A stretch of DNA of 64,000 nt, from NCBI GenBank assembly GCA_963850765.1, contig CAWKMN010000001.1:372001-436000 (forward strand). Reading direction: 5' to 3'. This DNA comes from CAWKMN01 sp963850765 (GTDB lineage Bacteria; Chloroflexota; Anaerolineae; Aggregatilineales; Aggregatilineaceae). Below the pieces are notes generated by a model, which was not told where the DNA came from, did no database searches, and saw only the letters and a program-made list of their open reading frames with translations. This document shows, one piece after another, positions 9,462-19,270 of this stretch. A program made the translations under genes and the position numbers. How positions within the stretch are numbered: position 1 is the stretch's first letter; each line of letters opens with the position of its first letter.

Positions 9462-9479
9462 CGATGGTCCCCTTGATCG

Positions 9480-9630
9480 GTTGATGCGCGATCGCCAGGG
9501 GCTTCAAGCCCCCGGCTCTCCATCGGAAGGGCCGTGAACGGCCCTGGTTTGGCGAACAAGCCAGCGTCCTTCAGGGCGCTTCCGATTTATAGCCGGGTCG
9601 TTGCACGGCCCGGCGATCGTCGGAGGTCGT
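9480..9630. repeat. Intergenic block of short inverted repeats
   Basis: Several hairpins follow one another: ggggcttcaagcccc, agggccgtgaacggccct, and gccgggtcgttgcacggcccggc. No coding potential is seen. The block separates the nucleoside-salvage operon from the nitroreductase gene and may act as a terminator or REP-like cluster. Confidence 0.45.
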
Positions 9631-10530
9631 TCACCGTCCCATGATCAGCGTGTGCTCGACCTCGGCGCGGGTGGGCAAACCGCCGCGCGCGCCGCGATGT
9701 AACACCTTGAGCGACGCCGCCGTGTTAGCAAAGGCCAGCGCCTCGTCCAAGGTCGCGCCGCCGAGTTTGGCCGCGAGCAGCGCCGCGTGGAAACAATCGC
9801 CCGCGCCGGTGCTGTCCACGGCGTGGACTTTGCGCGCAGGCCGGAATACGGGCTTGCGCCGCCCGTGCTCGATGCCATACGCGCCTTTGCTGCCCGCCGT
9901 CATGATCATCCATTGGCGGTGTTCCACCAGCCGGTCGATCGGCGGCAGCTTGAAGCGCTTGAGGCTGGCTTCACTGAAGAATACCACGTCGGCCATGCGA
10001 ATTACATGCTGGAGCTCATCGCGCAGCACCGGCACATTGTTTTCGATGTCGAGCGCCAGCAGACCGCCCGCCTCTAACGTCGCGGCACGGAAGCACTTGC
10101 ACCACGCCATATCGCGCGGGAAGGTCAGCACGGCGCGCGACTGCCCGGCCAGCGCCACCTGATCGGTCGTCAGTTCGGCATCGTACAGCGGAAAATGCGG
10201 GATCACGATCGAGCGGCGGGCGTGTTGATCCGTGATGACCAGGGTGAAGGGCGTCACGGCACCGGGGACGGCCAGCAGCCCCGCCGGATCGACGTCGAAC
10301 GACTCAAAATCGCGGCGGAGCATGTCACCTTCGGCGTCGCTGCCCACCCAGCCGATATACCCCGCGCGCAGGCCCAACTTCCCGGCGGCACACGTGGCAT
10401 TGGCGATAAATCCGCCTGGCAGTTTGCCCATGATCTCCGCCGGATATTTGTCGTCGGACAGCGGCAGATCCTTGACCGCCATCACCAGATCGTAGGCCAG
10501 CCCACCTGCGCCGATCAGATCGTAGATCAT
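9631..10530 (-). CDS. PfkB-family carbohydrate (ribose/nucleoside) kinase
   Basis: This protein has 299 residues. The PfkB signature is complete: an N-terminal LPGGFIANATCAAGKLGLRA glycine-rich segment and the C-terminal DSTGAGDCFHAALLAAKLGG motif with the catalytic Asp in GAGD. The start ATG (10530-10528) overlaps the stop of the upstream nucleoside hydrolase (ATGA), indicating translational coupling. The family includes ribokinase and nucleoside kinases. With two nucleoside hydrolases in the same operon, phosphorylation of the released ribose, or of a nucleoside, is the natural inference, but specificity is not proven. Confidence 0.88.
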   Translation of the reverse strand: MIYDLIGAGGLAYDLVMAVKDLPLSDDKYPAEIMGKLPGGFIANATCAAGKLGLRAGYIGWVGSDAEGDMLRRDFESFDVDPAGLLAVPGAVTPFTLVITDQHARRSIVIPHFPLYDAELTTDQVALAGQSRAVLTFPRDMAWCKCFRAATLEAGGLLALDIENNVPVLRDELQHVIRMADVVFFSEASLKRFKLPPIDRLVEHRQWMIMTAGSKGAYGIEHGRRKPVFRPARKVHAVDSTGAGDCFHAALLAAKLGGATLDEALAFANTAASLKVLHRGARGGLPTRAEVEHTLIMGR

Positions 10531-11504
10531 GATGCCCGCATCGTCTGATATAAGAGGTCTTTCCAGCGCTGGTTGTCGATCTCCCAGCAGATCGTGATAT
10601 GCGGCGCGCCCTTCTGGGTGAGCGGCTGCCACATCTCGACGTTGGCGGTATCGTAGGGCGTCACGTTCAACTGATCGACCACCGTCATCCCGCGCGTATA
10701 CGTGCCGTCGCATTCGACTTCGACGTAGTGCTGGCTCAGGCGCGTGCAGATCGTCGGGTCGATCGCGATCGCCATTGCGACCGGATCCGGCAGCCCCAGG
10801 CCAGGATCGCCGAGCCAGTTGCGGTTGGCATCGAGCGCGGAGTAATTGCAGTCGATGGCAAAATGCGACAGCGGCGTGTTGATCACTTCTTTGCAGTAGC
10901 GCATCTCCTCGTCGCTCAGGTTGGCCTCGCCCCGGCACAGTTCCCAGCCGACCATCTCCACCGGCAGACCGGACCGGAAGACCATGCGCGCCGCTTCGGG
11001 ATCGCACCAGATGTTATATTCGGCGGCGGGGGTGATGTTGCCGACCACGTTGGCCGCGCCGCCCATCACCACACAGCGGCTGACCTTCTGCGCGATCTCC
11101 GGCGCTTGGCCGAGCGCCAGCGCGACATTCGTCAGCGGGCCGAGCGCCACCAGGATGATGCCGGGATTGGCGTTAATGGTGTCGATCAGCACGTCGATCG
11201 CGCTGCCGTCGGCGGGCGGGGTCTTGGGCTGGTAATTCATGCCGCCCATGCCATCCGGCCCGTGGAAGAAATAAGCGCGGTAGATGTCGCGGATCAGCGG
11301 CCTGTCCGCGCCGTGATAGACGGGGACCTGTTTGCCGCACAGCTCGACGGTATAGCGCGCGTTGATGCTGCCCTGCTCGACCGGCATATTACCCGCCACG
11401 ACGGTGATCGCCTCCACCTCGATGTCGGGCGTTTGCAGCGCCATCATGATCGCGACGGCGTCGTCGGATGCGGTGTCGGTATCGATAATCATTTTACGGG
11501 TCAT
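10527..11504 (-). CDS. Inosine-uridine preferring nucleoside hydrolase (first copy)
   Basis: This protein has about 325 residues. The N-terminal Asp cluster MIIDTDTASDDAVAIM is the calcium-binding DxDxxxDD motif of the IUNH family, followed by LGPLTNVALAL and the VMGG loop. These enzymes cleave the N-glycosidic bond of ribonucleosides to base plus ribose. I chose ATG 11504 because GGAGAT lies 7 nt upstream. A longer in-frame start would overlap the SRA gene. The stop overlaps the start of the PfkB kinase. It is distinct from the second copy at 11958, so the two probably prefer different nucleosides. Confidence 0.9.
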   Translation of the reverse strand: MTRKMIIDTDTASDDAVAIMMALQTPDIEVEAITVVAGNMPVEQGSINARYTVELCGKQVPVYHGADRPLIRDIYRAYFFHGPDGMGGMNYQPKTPPADGSAIDVLIDTINANPGIILVALGPLTNVALALGQAPEIAQKVSRCVVMGGAANVVGNITPAAEYNIWCDPEAARMVFRSGLPVEMVGWELCRGEANLSDEEMRYCKEVINTPLSHFAIDCNYSALDANRNWLGDPGLGLPDPVAMAIAIDPTICTRLSQHYVEVECDGTYTRGMTVVDQLNVTPYDTANVEMWQPLTQKGAPHITICWEIDNQRWKDLLYQTMRAS

Positions 11505-11541
11505 ACAAAATCTCCGATCTGTTTTGGAAATCAGTAGCCAA

Positions 11542-11942
11542 TTACTCAATGGGCTTCAGTTCAAAGACGATCATCTGACGAATGTTCCCATCGGTATCCG
11601 GCCCCTGTTGAAGTGATAGCCTGTATAAACCAGTTGACCAACGTATTCGACATATCCCTTTGTGTGATATTTAAATAGGTGAAGCTCTTTGCCATCCTCA
11701 AAGTGATCCCGTATCGCCTTGTTGCCGCGAGTAAACGTCATAGCACCGCGTTGACCTTCGCCAGTGTAGAAAAAAGTTCTGTCCTCTTTCCATCCGTCAG
11801 AGTAACCATGTTCTTTCCCTCTGTCGCCGGTAAAGAGAAAAATCATGTTGTGATTGGAGGGGGTACTTATTCCTCCTTGCTGTTGTCCTCCAAAAACATC
11901 ATGCAGTTTTCTACGTTGATAAAGTTCCCCTCGCGTGAACAT
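11542..11942 (-). CDS. SRA (ScoMcrA-like) modified-DNA-binding domain protein, one frameshift
   Basis: The start ATG at 11942 follows AAGGGG by 7 nt. The sequence FTRGELYQRRKLHDVFGGQQ, then GGISTPSNHNMIFLFTG, DGWKEDRTFFYTGEGQRG and AIRDHFEDGKELHLF, is the SRA domain found at the N-terminus of ScoMcrA-type type IV endonucleases. The frame breaks near 11600 at a GGGG run. The shifted frame then reads DTDGNIRQMIVFELKPIE and stops at 11542, completing the domain at about 133 residues. No HNH nuclease domain follows. Known SRA-McrA domains read 5-methylcytosine or phosphorothioate DNA. It lies 15 bp after one nucleoside hydrolase and 37 bp before the other, on the same strand. Confidence 0.75.
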
Positions 11943-11957
11943 GTGCTGCCCCTTGGG

Positions 11958-12902
11958 TTATTTTGAGGTAAGGCGGTCCAATTCTAGCTCCAACATCTTC
12001 GCCGCGTCCACTTTGACGCACACATTTACGGGAAGGCGACCTTCCCAGGGCGGTATCAGGCGCTCGCCATTGCCCGGCCAGGTCTTGCCCCGGCTGAATC
12101 CCTGCGTCTCCACGCAGATCGGCCAGCGTTCGACCTGGAACAGCGACGGGTCGATCAGGTAGGCGATGGCCGACGAGTCATGCACGAAAATACCTTCGAT
12201 ATGGTACGCATTCTCGAAGTAGCGGCGGTAGTGGGGAACCGCGCGGCTGATATGCTGCGCCATCGGGTTATCGGCCTTGGCGTACCGTTCGAGATGATCG
12301 GGTGTCATGTTGACGGTGTGCGTCACGTCCAACCCGACCATGGTCACGGGCCAGTGCGCATTAAACACCAGATCGGCCGCCTCGGGGTCGTTGTGGATAT
12401 TCGCCTCGGCGGCGGGCGTCGCATTGCCGGGCACCAGTGCGTTACCGCCCATCAGCACCACTTCCTTGACCTTGCCGATGATCATGGGGTCCAGGCGCAT
12501 CGCCAGGGCGAGATTGGTCAGCGGGCCGATCGGCACCAGCGTGATCTCGTCGGGGTGCCTGCGGACCTGATCGACAATGAACTTGGCGGCCGCGCCGGAT
12601 ACGCGCTTCGTTTTGGGCGGGGGCAGGTGGATATTGCCCTGCCCGTCCTCGCCATGCACGAACGGCACCGGCCCTTTGAACGGGCGGGTTAGCGGGGCGT
12701 CCGTGCCGCGCGCCACGGGAATATCGGTGCGCCCGGCGATTTCCAGCAGGCGCAGTGCGTTGAGGGTCGCCAGATCACTATGGACATTGCCAAAAATGGT
12801 GGTTAGGCCAATGATCTCTAATTCGGGCGAGCGCAGGGCGAAAAAGATCGCCATGGCGTCATCCACGCCGGGATCGGTATCAATAATGATTTTTTGGGGC
12901 AT
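11958..12902 (-). CDS. Inosine-uridine preferring nucleoside hydrolase (second copy)
   Basis: This intact 314-residue protein begins MPQKIIIDTDPGVDDAMAIF, the canonical IUNH DTDPGxDD calcium and catalytic motif. It continues with GPLTNLALAMRLDP, the MGG loop, and a histidine-bearing GIFVHDSSAIAY segment that supplies an active-site His and Asp. It is closer to the classic family consensus than the copy at 10527. It is first in the minus-strand set NH-SRA-NH-PfkB. A ribosome site (AAGGA) lies about 11 nt before the ATG. Confidence 0.92.
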   Translation of the reverse strand: MPQKIIIDTDPGVDDAMAIFFALRSPELEIIGLTTIFGNVHSDLATLNALRLLEIAGRTDIPVARGTDAPLTRPFKGPVPFVHGEDGQGNIHLPPPKTKRVSGAAAKFIVDQVRRHPDEITLVPIGPLTNLALAMRLDPMIIGKVKEVVLMGGNALVPGNATPAAEANIHNDPEAADLVFNAHWPVTMVGLDVTHTVNMTPDHLERYAKADNPMAQHISRAVPHYRRYFENAYHIEGIFVHDSSAIAYLIDPSLFQVERWPICVETQGFSRGKTWPGNGERLIPPWEGRLPVNVCVKVDAAKMLELELDRLTSK

Positions 12903-12989
12903 AGGGTGATTGTCCTTACTAGGTTACGTGCGGTGAACGCAAAAAAATCTCCTTGTGTCTGGCTAGAATCATGCGGGTTTCTGCGTAAA

Positions 12990-13130
12990 TTTGCAACTTG
13001 GGGGAACGCGCCTCACCCCGCCCTCACCCCCGGCGTGCAGCCCAGGGAGAAGGGGAAGAGCTGGCGCCGGTCCGCGACAGCTCACCCGTGCCTTTCGTAC
13101 GTGGGGAGGGTTAACAAACCCGCCGTAGTT
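12990..13130. repeat. Intergenic repeats: family B fragment and family A half copy
   Basis: A 'cctcaccccgccctcacccccggcg...agggagaagggg' tract (family B) is followed at about 13100-13127 by a degenerate gggttaacaaaccc hairpin (family A). No gene is seen between 12902 and 13154. Confidence 0.5.
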
Positions 13131-13153
13131 CAAGGGGTGAGGCTGATTCGTGA

Positions 13154-15724
13154 CTATCCCCACTGCGCCGGCGCGACGGGGGTTTCCATCGTGGATTCGG
13201 CGGGCGGCACGGTGGTCGGTTCGGGTGTTTGTTCCACGGGGGGCGGAAGCGTTGGTTCGACGGTGGGCGCGATGGTCGGTTCTGTCGCCGGCGGGAGGGT
13301 GAGTTCGATGGTGGGAACGGGTGTGCCTGTCGGCAGAGTTGTTGCTTCGAGCATGGGTGCGATGGTGGGCGTCGTCGCCGGTTCGATCCGCGGCTCAAGC
13401 GCCGATTCGACCGCGAAAGCGTCCACCGCAATGGTGCCGCTCAGCGCGAAGACGCGGACGGTATGCTCGCCGGGAGCCAGTGTAAATGTGGCCCGCGCGC
13501 CAAATTCGGTGTCCGCTGCCCGGCTGTCGATCGCCTGGACGACGATGCCATCGATCTCAACGGCGAGCGTGCCAAGCGCCGGGTGTCGCACGTAGACGAG
13601 ATCCAGGTGGGTCCCGCTAAAGCGCAGGGTCAGCACATCGGAGGGCGCGCCGCTGGTGTAGCTGTAGCGTCCGCCGCTGGCCTCTGGCGTATCGTGTGCC
13701 GTCCAGACTCCTGCTTGAAGAACCAAGGCGCTGTCGGACTCGATAGTCTGAAGCGTCACCGGCGCATCAGTCGGCGTGGGGGTGATGGTGGGGAGTTCGG
13801 TGGGCAGGGCCGTGGGCTCGAGGGTCGGATCGGTGGTCGGCTCGAGGGTCGGTGTGGGCGGCTCGGCCCCTGCCGGGACGATCGCGGCGATGGTCGTGTT
13901 GATCTGCACTTTCCAGCCGGTGGTCCACGGGCCTCGATTGCCTGCCCAGTCATACGCCTGGATGCGCCAGAAATAGATGCTCCCCGTCAGCGCCGCCGGG
14001 GGGACATAACTGCTGCCGGGGGCTACCTCGTTGATCACGGGGCTGGCGAAGGTCGAGACCTTGTCGATCTGGATGCGGTAAAAGGCGACGTCAGGCGATG
14101 GGTTGGTCCACTTGAAGCCTGGTTTGGACGTGGACACGACGGCCCCATTGCCCGGGGTGGTCAGGGTGGATACCGCCGGCTTGACCCGGTCCAGCGTGAG
14201 AGTCCAGGTCGCGCTCCACGCGCTCCAGTTGTCATTCACATCCTTGGCCTTCACGCGCCAGTAAAAGGTCTTGCTGCCGAGCGGGGTCGAGGGAGTCATA
14301 GCCGCCGTGGTGCGGGCCATGTTGATGACCGGCGACGCAAAATTCGCGTCGTTGTCCACCTGGATGCGGTAGGCTTTGGCTCCCGCCACGACGTTCCAGC
14401 GGAAGGTGGGTGTCCCATTGGCGGACAGCGTACCGGACGCCGGTTCGATCAGGGTGGGGGCGGGCAGGCTGGTGCCAGTATAGTAGCTGCGCAGCCAGTC
14501 GTCCCAGGCCGTATTCCGGGTGAATTGAAGCCAGTCGGAATCGCCATTATATTTGCTGTCGAAGCGCTCTTTGCTGCCGGGGAAATAGACGCTGATGCCA
14601 TGCGCGCCCGGCCAGTAGCTGCCGTGGTTCTCCGCGATCACCGCGCCGGTGACGGCATTCATTACCTGGGCAGCGGCCGCCTGGATGCCCGGCTCGCTGA
14701 CGCGCTGCCTGACCTGAGCCGCGAAGTCGTACAGATCGACAAAATTGGCATCATAAAAATCCTGCGTGCTGCTGCGCGCATCGCGGATCGCGGCATAGTG
14801 GGGGCCGCCCTTGTTGATCAGCGCGAGCGCAAAGCTGTTCACGGCGCTGTTCAGGGTGGTGTAGGGTGCGCCGAGATTGACGGCGGACATCGTCTCGCCG
14901 CCATACGAAGCGTAATAACGATGGACAATGGCGGCTCCAAGCTGCGCGGGAGTCATGGCGGGATTGGCGCTCAGATCAGCCAGAATCGTTTCATACGGCC
15001 AGCCTTCGCCCGGTTCTGTCTCCTCGGAGCCGACGCGCACCTCGGCGTAGGGGATCAACTGGCCGTCCACTTCGATCATCCCCATCAGGCAGGCGTCGAA
15101 GCCGACCAGATCGAGCGGATCGCTGCCGCCGGATGAGATAGCCTCGTAGGCACCGCGCAGTTCGGGAGCATTCAGGCGGTCGCCGCCGCTGCTGTCATCA
15201 ACCGCGATCGTTTTCTGAACGGCCGGATCCACGATCGGCGCGCGCCAGCCGCCGCCGTGATCCCACAGCACCAGCGCGTAATGCTGGGCCGGGTAGGTCT
15301 TTTTCGCCCACTGCACAAAGTTGATCAACGTCTGGGGATTGCCCATGTTGACTTCGCCAATGCTGGTGCCGTTGGCGGCGTCGGGTGTCATGCCGCGTGT
15401 GATACGGAAGCGGCGGGTATCGGTCCAATTGCCATAGCCAGTGCTATAGTTGGCAATGCGATCATACTGGACGACGATATTCACCTGCGAGGACGATCCG
15501 ACGCTCGCCAGTTCGGCAAAATCCGCGATACCATAGGGTTCGAGGTTGTTGTCGGCGTCCATGTAGACCATGAAGGTCCATGCGGCGGTTTGATAGGCCG
15601 GAGGTTCAGCGCGGGCAGGAAGTAATAGCTCCGAATGGAAGAAAACAAACCATGTTACAACGCCGGCAAGCAAAAGCTTACGCAGGACATGATGAAATGA
15701 CGCACGGTTTGTGTTTTTCATCAT
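13154..15724 (-). CDS. Secreted clostripain-family (C11) cysteine protease with FN3-like repeats
   Basis: This protein has 856 residues with an N-terminal signal peptide (hydrophobic stretch at residues 16-38). The catalytic domain runs from WTFMVYMDADNNLEPY to about residue 430, with His156 in LWDHGGGW and Cys212 in GFDACLMGM, the C11/caspase-like dyad. Two FN3-like repeats follow (each with a QVD/QID-x-x-x-x-FASPVIN core), then a Thr/Pro-rich stalk. A beta-rich module at nt 13405-13735 carries WTAHDTPEASGG, HPALGTLAVEIDG and IAVDAFAVE, and a second PT stalk ends the protein. The same module occurs in the giant protein at 19271. A palindrome ctcagac-ttat-gtctgag sits in the 5' leader at 15748-15765. 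GAGGAGG precedes the start. Confidence 0.85.
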   Translation of the reverse strand: MMKNTNRASFHHVLRKLLLAGVVTWFVFFHSELLLPARAEPPAYQTAAWTFMVYMDADNNLEPYGIADFAELASVGSSSQVNIVVQYDRIANYSTGYGNWTDTRRFRITRGMTPDAANGTSIGEVNMGNPQTLINFVQWAKKTYPAQHYALVLWDHGGGWRAPIVDPAVQKTIAVDDSSGGDRLNAPELRGAYEAISSGGSDPLDLVGFDACLMGMIEVDGQLIPYAEVRVGSEETEPGEGWPYETILADLSANPAMTPAQLGAAIVHRYYASYGGETMSAVNLGAPYTTLNSAVNSFALALINKGGPHYAAIRDARSSTQDFYDANFVDLYDFAAQVRQRVSEPGIQAAAAQVMNAVTGAVIAENHGSYWPGAHGISVYFPGSKERFDSKYNGDSDWLQFTRNTAWDDWLRSYYTGTSLPAPTLIEPASGTLSANGTPTFRWNVVAGAKAYRIQVDNDANFASPVINMARTTAAMTPSTPLGSKTFYWRVKAKDVNDNWSAWSATWTLTLDRVKPAVSTLTTPGNGAVVSTSKPGFKWTNPSPDVAFYRIQIDKVSTFASPVINEVAPGSSYVPPAALTGSIYFWRIQAYDWAGNRGPWTTGWKVQINTTIAAIVPAGAEPPTPTLEPTTDPTLEPTALPTELPTITPTPTDAPVTLQTIESDSALVLQAGVWTAHDTPEASGGRYSYTSGAPSDVLTLRFSGTHLDLVYVRHPALGTLAVEIDGIVVQAIDSRAADTEFGARATFTLAPGEHTVRVFALSGTIAVDAFAVESALEPRIEPATTPTIAPMLEATTLPTGTPVPTIELTLPPATEPTIAPTVEPTLPPPVEQTPEPTTVPPAESTMETPVAPAQWG

Positions 15725-15789
15725 ATATGAGACAGCCTCCTCAGGCCCTCAGACTTATGTCTGAGCAAGTGATACAACTATGAGTATAG

Positions 15790-16515
15790 TCTTACCATAA
15801 AGACAATGCCAGGGGACTTAAATACTATTCAGAGGAAAAGGCGCGGAAAAGAATAAAGGACGAGGTTGTCATCTCGCCTTTTATTTATTGTCTGCTTGAT
15901 CGAGCGGCGCTGGTTTTTCCTGGGCAGAAGGGGTTATGGCCAGGGGCTTGTGCCATGCGTTAGCCCCTCCCTGATACAGACTCGGCACTCATGGTTGACA
16001 TGGTGTTTGGACGGGCGGGTCACCCCCACCTTTTAACGAGATGCTCCACTTCTGCCCTAAGCGCTCTGAAACCCTGGTGGCCCATAGGAGGGTTGATCGA
16101 CCACGAATTTTGTAGGGGTGTATGGCGATACGCCCCATATGCGTCAAGATAAGGTGGCGTAACGGTCGTCACCCGGCTTTAGCCCCTCGCCCTGCCCTTT
16201 CAGGGGTAGGAATCAGCGATGCGTGCTCGTTGACCCCTCCCTAAATCCCTCCCCGTAAACGGAGAGGGACTTCCGACGCGCCCCTTTCTCCGCGTGCGGG
16301 GAAAGGCCGAGGTGGAGGGGATAGGGGTAAACCATGCCCAGCACCAAGCATAATAAACCTACCCCTGAAAGCTCCCCCTCTCTAGCTCAGCTGGAGAGGG
16401 GGGATGCCGACCGAAGGTCGGACGGGGGTGAGGCCAAGCCGCATTTCAAGACCGTATCTGCTGGGCGGGGCAAGCCCACGCCCCTACAGATTGGCGTGGT
16501 ATGGGGATGAGGCCG
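15790..16515. repeat. Gene-free intergenic stretch with family B repeats
   Basis: No credible reading frame is seen. Positions about 16236-16330 and 16376-16434 are family B copies, including gccgaccgaaggtcggac, which also occurs at 49872. Around 16113 a tgtaggggtgtatggcgatacgcccc hairpin is a distant relative of family A. Confidence 0.5.
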
Positions 16516-19064
16516 TTAACCGGCGGCGGTCAGGATGTGCTGCAAATACGCCCCGGTGTAAGATCCGGGGACACCAGCCACCTGTTCCGGCGTGCCTTCC
16601 GCGATGATCTGCCCGCCCGCGCCGCCGCCTTCAGGCCCCATGTCGATGATCCAGTCCGCCGCCTGGATGACGTCGAGGTTATGTTCCACCACGATCACGG
16701 TATTCCCGGCATCGACCAGCCGCTGAAGCAGCGCCAGCAGCCGGGCCGTATCCGCCGGGTGGAGGCCGGTGGTCGGCTCGTCGAGCAGATAGAGCGTGCG
16801 CCCGGTGACGCGCCGCCCCAATTCTTTCGACAGCTTCACGCGCTGCGCTTCCCCGCCGGACAGTGTGGTAGCGGGCTGCCCAAGCTGCATATAGCCCAAC
16901 CCCACATCGACCATGACTTGCAGGCGAGACACAGCCGCTGGGACATCCTCAAACAGCGCCAACGCCTCTTCGATGGTCAGATCAAGCACCTGCGCAATGT
17001 CGTGATCGCGGTATTTGACCGCCAGGGTTTCGGGCTTAAAGCGGCGGCCCCGGCAGGTCGGGCAGGTCACTTCGACATCGGGCAGGAAGTGCATTTTGAC
17101 GGTCAGGGTTCCGGCTCCCTCGCAGCGATCGCAGCGCCCGCCCGGCACATTGAAGGAGAAATGGCGGGCTGTCAGATTCCGCTGGCGTGCATCCGGCGTC
17201 GCGGCGAACGCCTCGCGGATCGCGGTGAACGTATCGGAGTAGGTCGCGGCATTCGAGCGTGGAATACGCCCGATGTGCTCCTGGTTGATGGTGATGATCT
17301 TGTCGATGTGTTCCCAGCCCACGATCGAGTCATGCGCGCCGGGCTGCCTCACTCGCACCGTAAAAGTGCTGGCGGCCGGCTTTATCCAGAATATCGAAGA
17401 CCAGCGACGACTTGCCCGATCCTGAGACGCCCGTCACCGCCACGAGCAGACCCAGCGGCAGGCGCACGGTGATATTCTGAAGGTTGTGTTCGCGCGCGCC
17501 GTGAATGGTGAGCGTTTTCCCGTTCGGCGTGCGGCGCTGGTCAGGCTGGGGCACGCTCATCCGCCCGGCGAGAAATGCCCCCGTCAGCGTCACCGGCATG
17601 TGCCGCGACCTCGGCGGGGGTGCCGGTGGCGACGATCTGTCCGCCGTGCTTCCCGGCTCCGGGGCCAAAATCCACGACGTAATCTGCCGCGGCGATCAGT
17701 TCGAGATCATGTTCCACCACGAGGACGGTATTGCCCAGGTCGCGCAGGCGGCGCAAAAAACCGATCAGGCGGTGGGTATCACGCGCGTGCAGGCCAATCG
17801 TCGGCTCGTCGAAGACATACAGCACCCCACTCAGACCCGATCCGAGCAGCGAGGCCATGCGCAGCCGCTTGGCTTCCCCGGCGGAAAGGGATGGCGAGGC
17901 GCGCTCCATGCGTCAGATAGCCGACACCGACCTCGATAAAATACCGGATGCGCTCGTGCAGATCGTCCAGAATGGGCCCGGCGATGAGCATCTCCTCGTC
18001 GTTCAGCGCGGCGGGCAGTTCGATCGAGCCAGTCGGCCAGATCGGTGAGCGGAAGCTGCGCGAGCGCGATGATTGTCTCGCCCGCCACGGTCACGGCGCG
18101 GCTTTCGGCGCGCAGGCGGGTGCCCTCGCAGTCGGGGCAGGTCTGGGTCACGAGGAACTCATCGATCTTCTGGCGATAGTCCGCGTCCTGAATGTGTTCC
18201 GCGTAACGGCGCAGCAGGCTGGTGGCGACGCCCTCAAAGCGCCCCCGGCTGACAGTGGTGGGCGGCTCCGTCTGCGGAAAATGACGCCGGAACTGCGGAC
18301 TCTCCACCCCGAAAATAGAGCAGGTCCCGCTGGACGGGCGTGTAGTCCTTCACGGGCAGCGCCGGATCGAAGGTCGAAGCCGTAATGACGTCCCGCCGCT
18401 CGCAGGGTTCCGGTGTGATGCCGGATGAGTGACAGCTTCCCACCCGCTGACGGCCCCATCCGCAAGGGTCAGATCCTCATTCACGAGGCGCTTCAGGTTG
18501 GCCTGGTGAACCGTGCCCAACCCGGTACAGGTCGGGCAAGCGCCCTCCGGTTTGTTGAACGAGAAGTTCGCCATGCCGATCTCAGGCAGGGACGCGCCGC
18601 AGTGCGGGCAGTGGATCGAGGATTCGGCTCCAGAGGGTCCGCTGCCGCCATCGCTGGCCCAATCGATCGGGGAGTCATCGTACGAGCGGCGGCACATCCT
18701 GACCGCAGTCCGGACACACCCGGTGACCCAGCCGGGCGAAAAGCACACGCAGATAGGTGTAGATTTCGGACGTCGTGCCCACAGTCGAGCGCGGGCTGTG
18801 GTTCATCAGATATTGATCGATGCTGATCGAGGGGGATAGGCCGGTGATCGAATCGACCGGCGGTTTGCTGAGGCCATACGACACCAGCCCCAACGATTCG
18901 AGATACTGCCGCTGTCCTTCCTTGTGCAGGATGTCAAATCCGAGCGTCGATTTTCCCGATCCCGAGAGGCCGGTCAGGACCACGAACTGCCCTTTGGGGA
19001 TACTCAGCGTGATGTTTTTCAGATTGTGCAGCCGTGCGTTGTGAATTGTAATCGTAGGTTGCAT
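16516..19064 (-). pseudogene. uvrA: UvrA paralogue (excinuclease ABC subunit A-like ATPase), seven frame changes
   Basis: Reading across the breaks gives one UvrA-like protein of about 850 residues, shorter than repair UvrA (about 940) and closest to UvrA2/drug-resistance-type paralogues. Features in order are Walker A GLSGSGKST, a CPDC..CPHC zinc module, CPDCEGTRL, an LSAGEAKRLRMASLL signature with DEPTIGLH Walker B, a second Walker A GVSGSGKSS, zinc motif CDRCEGAG...CPTCRGRR, and LSGGEAQRVKLSKEL with LLDEPTTGLH. Frame changes lie near 18685, 18415, 18310, 18020, 17910, 17605 and 17350. GGAGA precedes the ATG at 19064. All catalytic motifs are preserved, so indel errors are more likely than a real pseudogene. 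Confidence 0.85.
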
Positions 19065-19211
19065 CAAGCTTTCTCTCCACGGGAACGAAGCGCCCAATCG
19101 CGGCGCTTCACTGTCCTATACACTCATTGTAACGCCCTGGTGTGCAGACTGGAGGGTTGGATGAGCAGGGGAAACGAGGCCGTGATTTGAGTCGCTTGCC
19201 CTCGACACACA

Positions 19212-19247
19212 AAGCCGCCCTGGATCATGGTCGATCCAGGGCGGCTT
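19212..19247 (-). terminator. Strong hairpin terminator of the giant secreted-protein gene
   Basis: A perfect 15-bp stem, aagccgccctggatc (19212-19226) with gatccagggcggctt (19233-19247), has a 6-nt loop. It sits 24 bp after the stop codon of the gene at 19271, with a short T run on the minus strand. Confidence 0.75.
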
Positions 19248-19270
19248 GATCTCATTGAGGCTGGTGTGGA

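Noticed and set aside
9631..11007. A 458-residue reading for the PfkB kinase
   Set aside because: Its first 159 codons lie antisense-like inside the nucleoside hydrolase in another frame. The ATGA overlap at 10530 gives the natural 299-residue start.
13229..15136. A 635-codon open frame on the plus strand opposite the C11 protease
   Set aside because: It is antisense to a gene with a signal peptide, catalytic His and Cys, and clear repeats. Its own translation is Arg/Gly/Asp-rich and motif-free, as expected of high-GC shadow frames.
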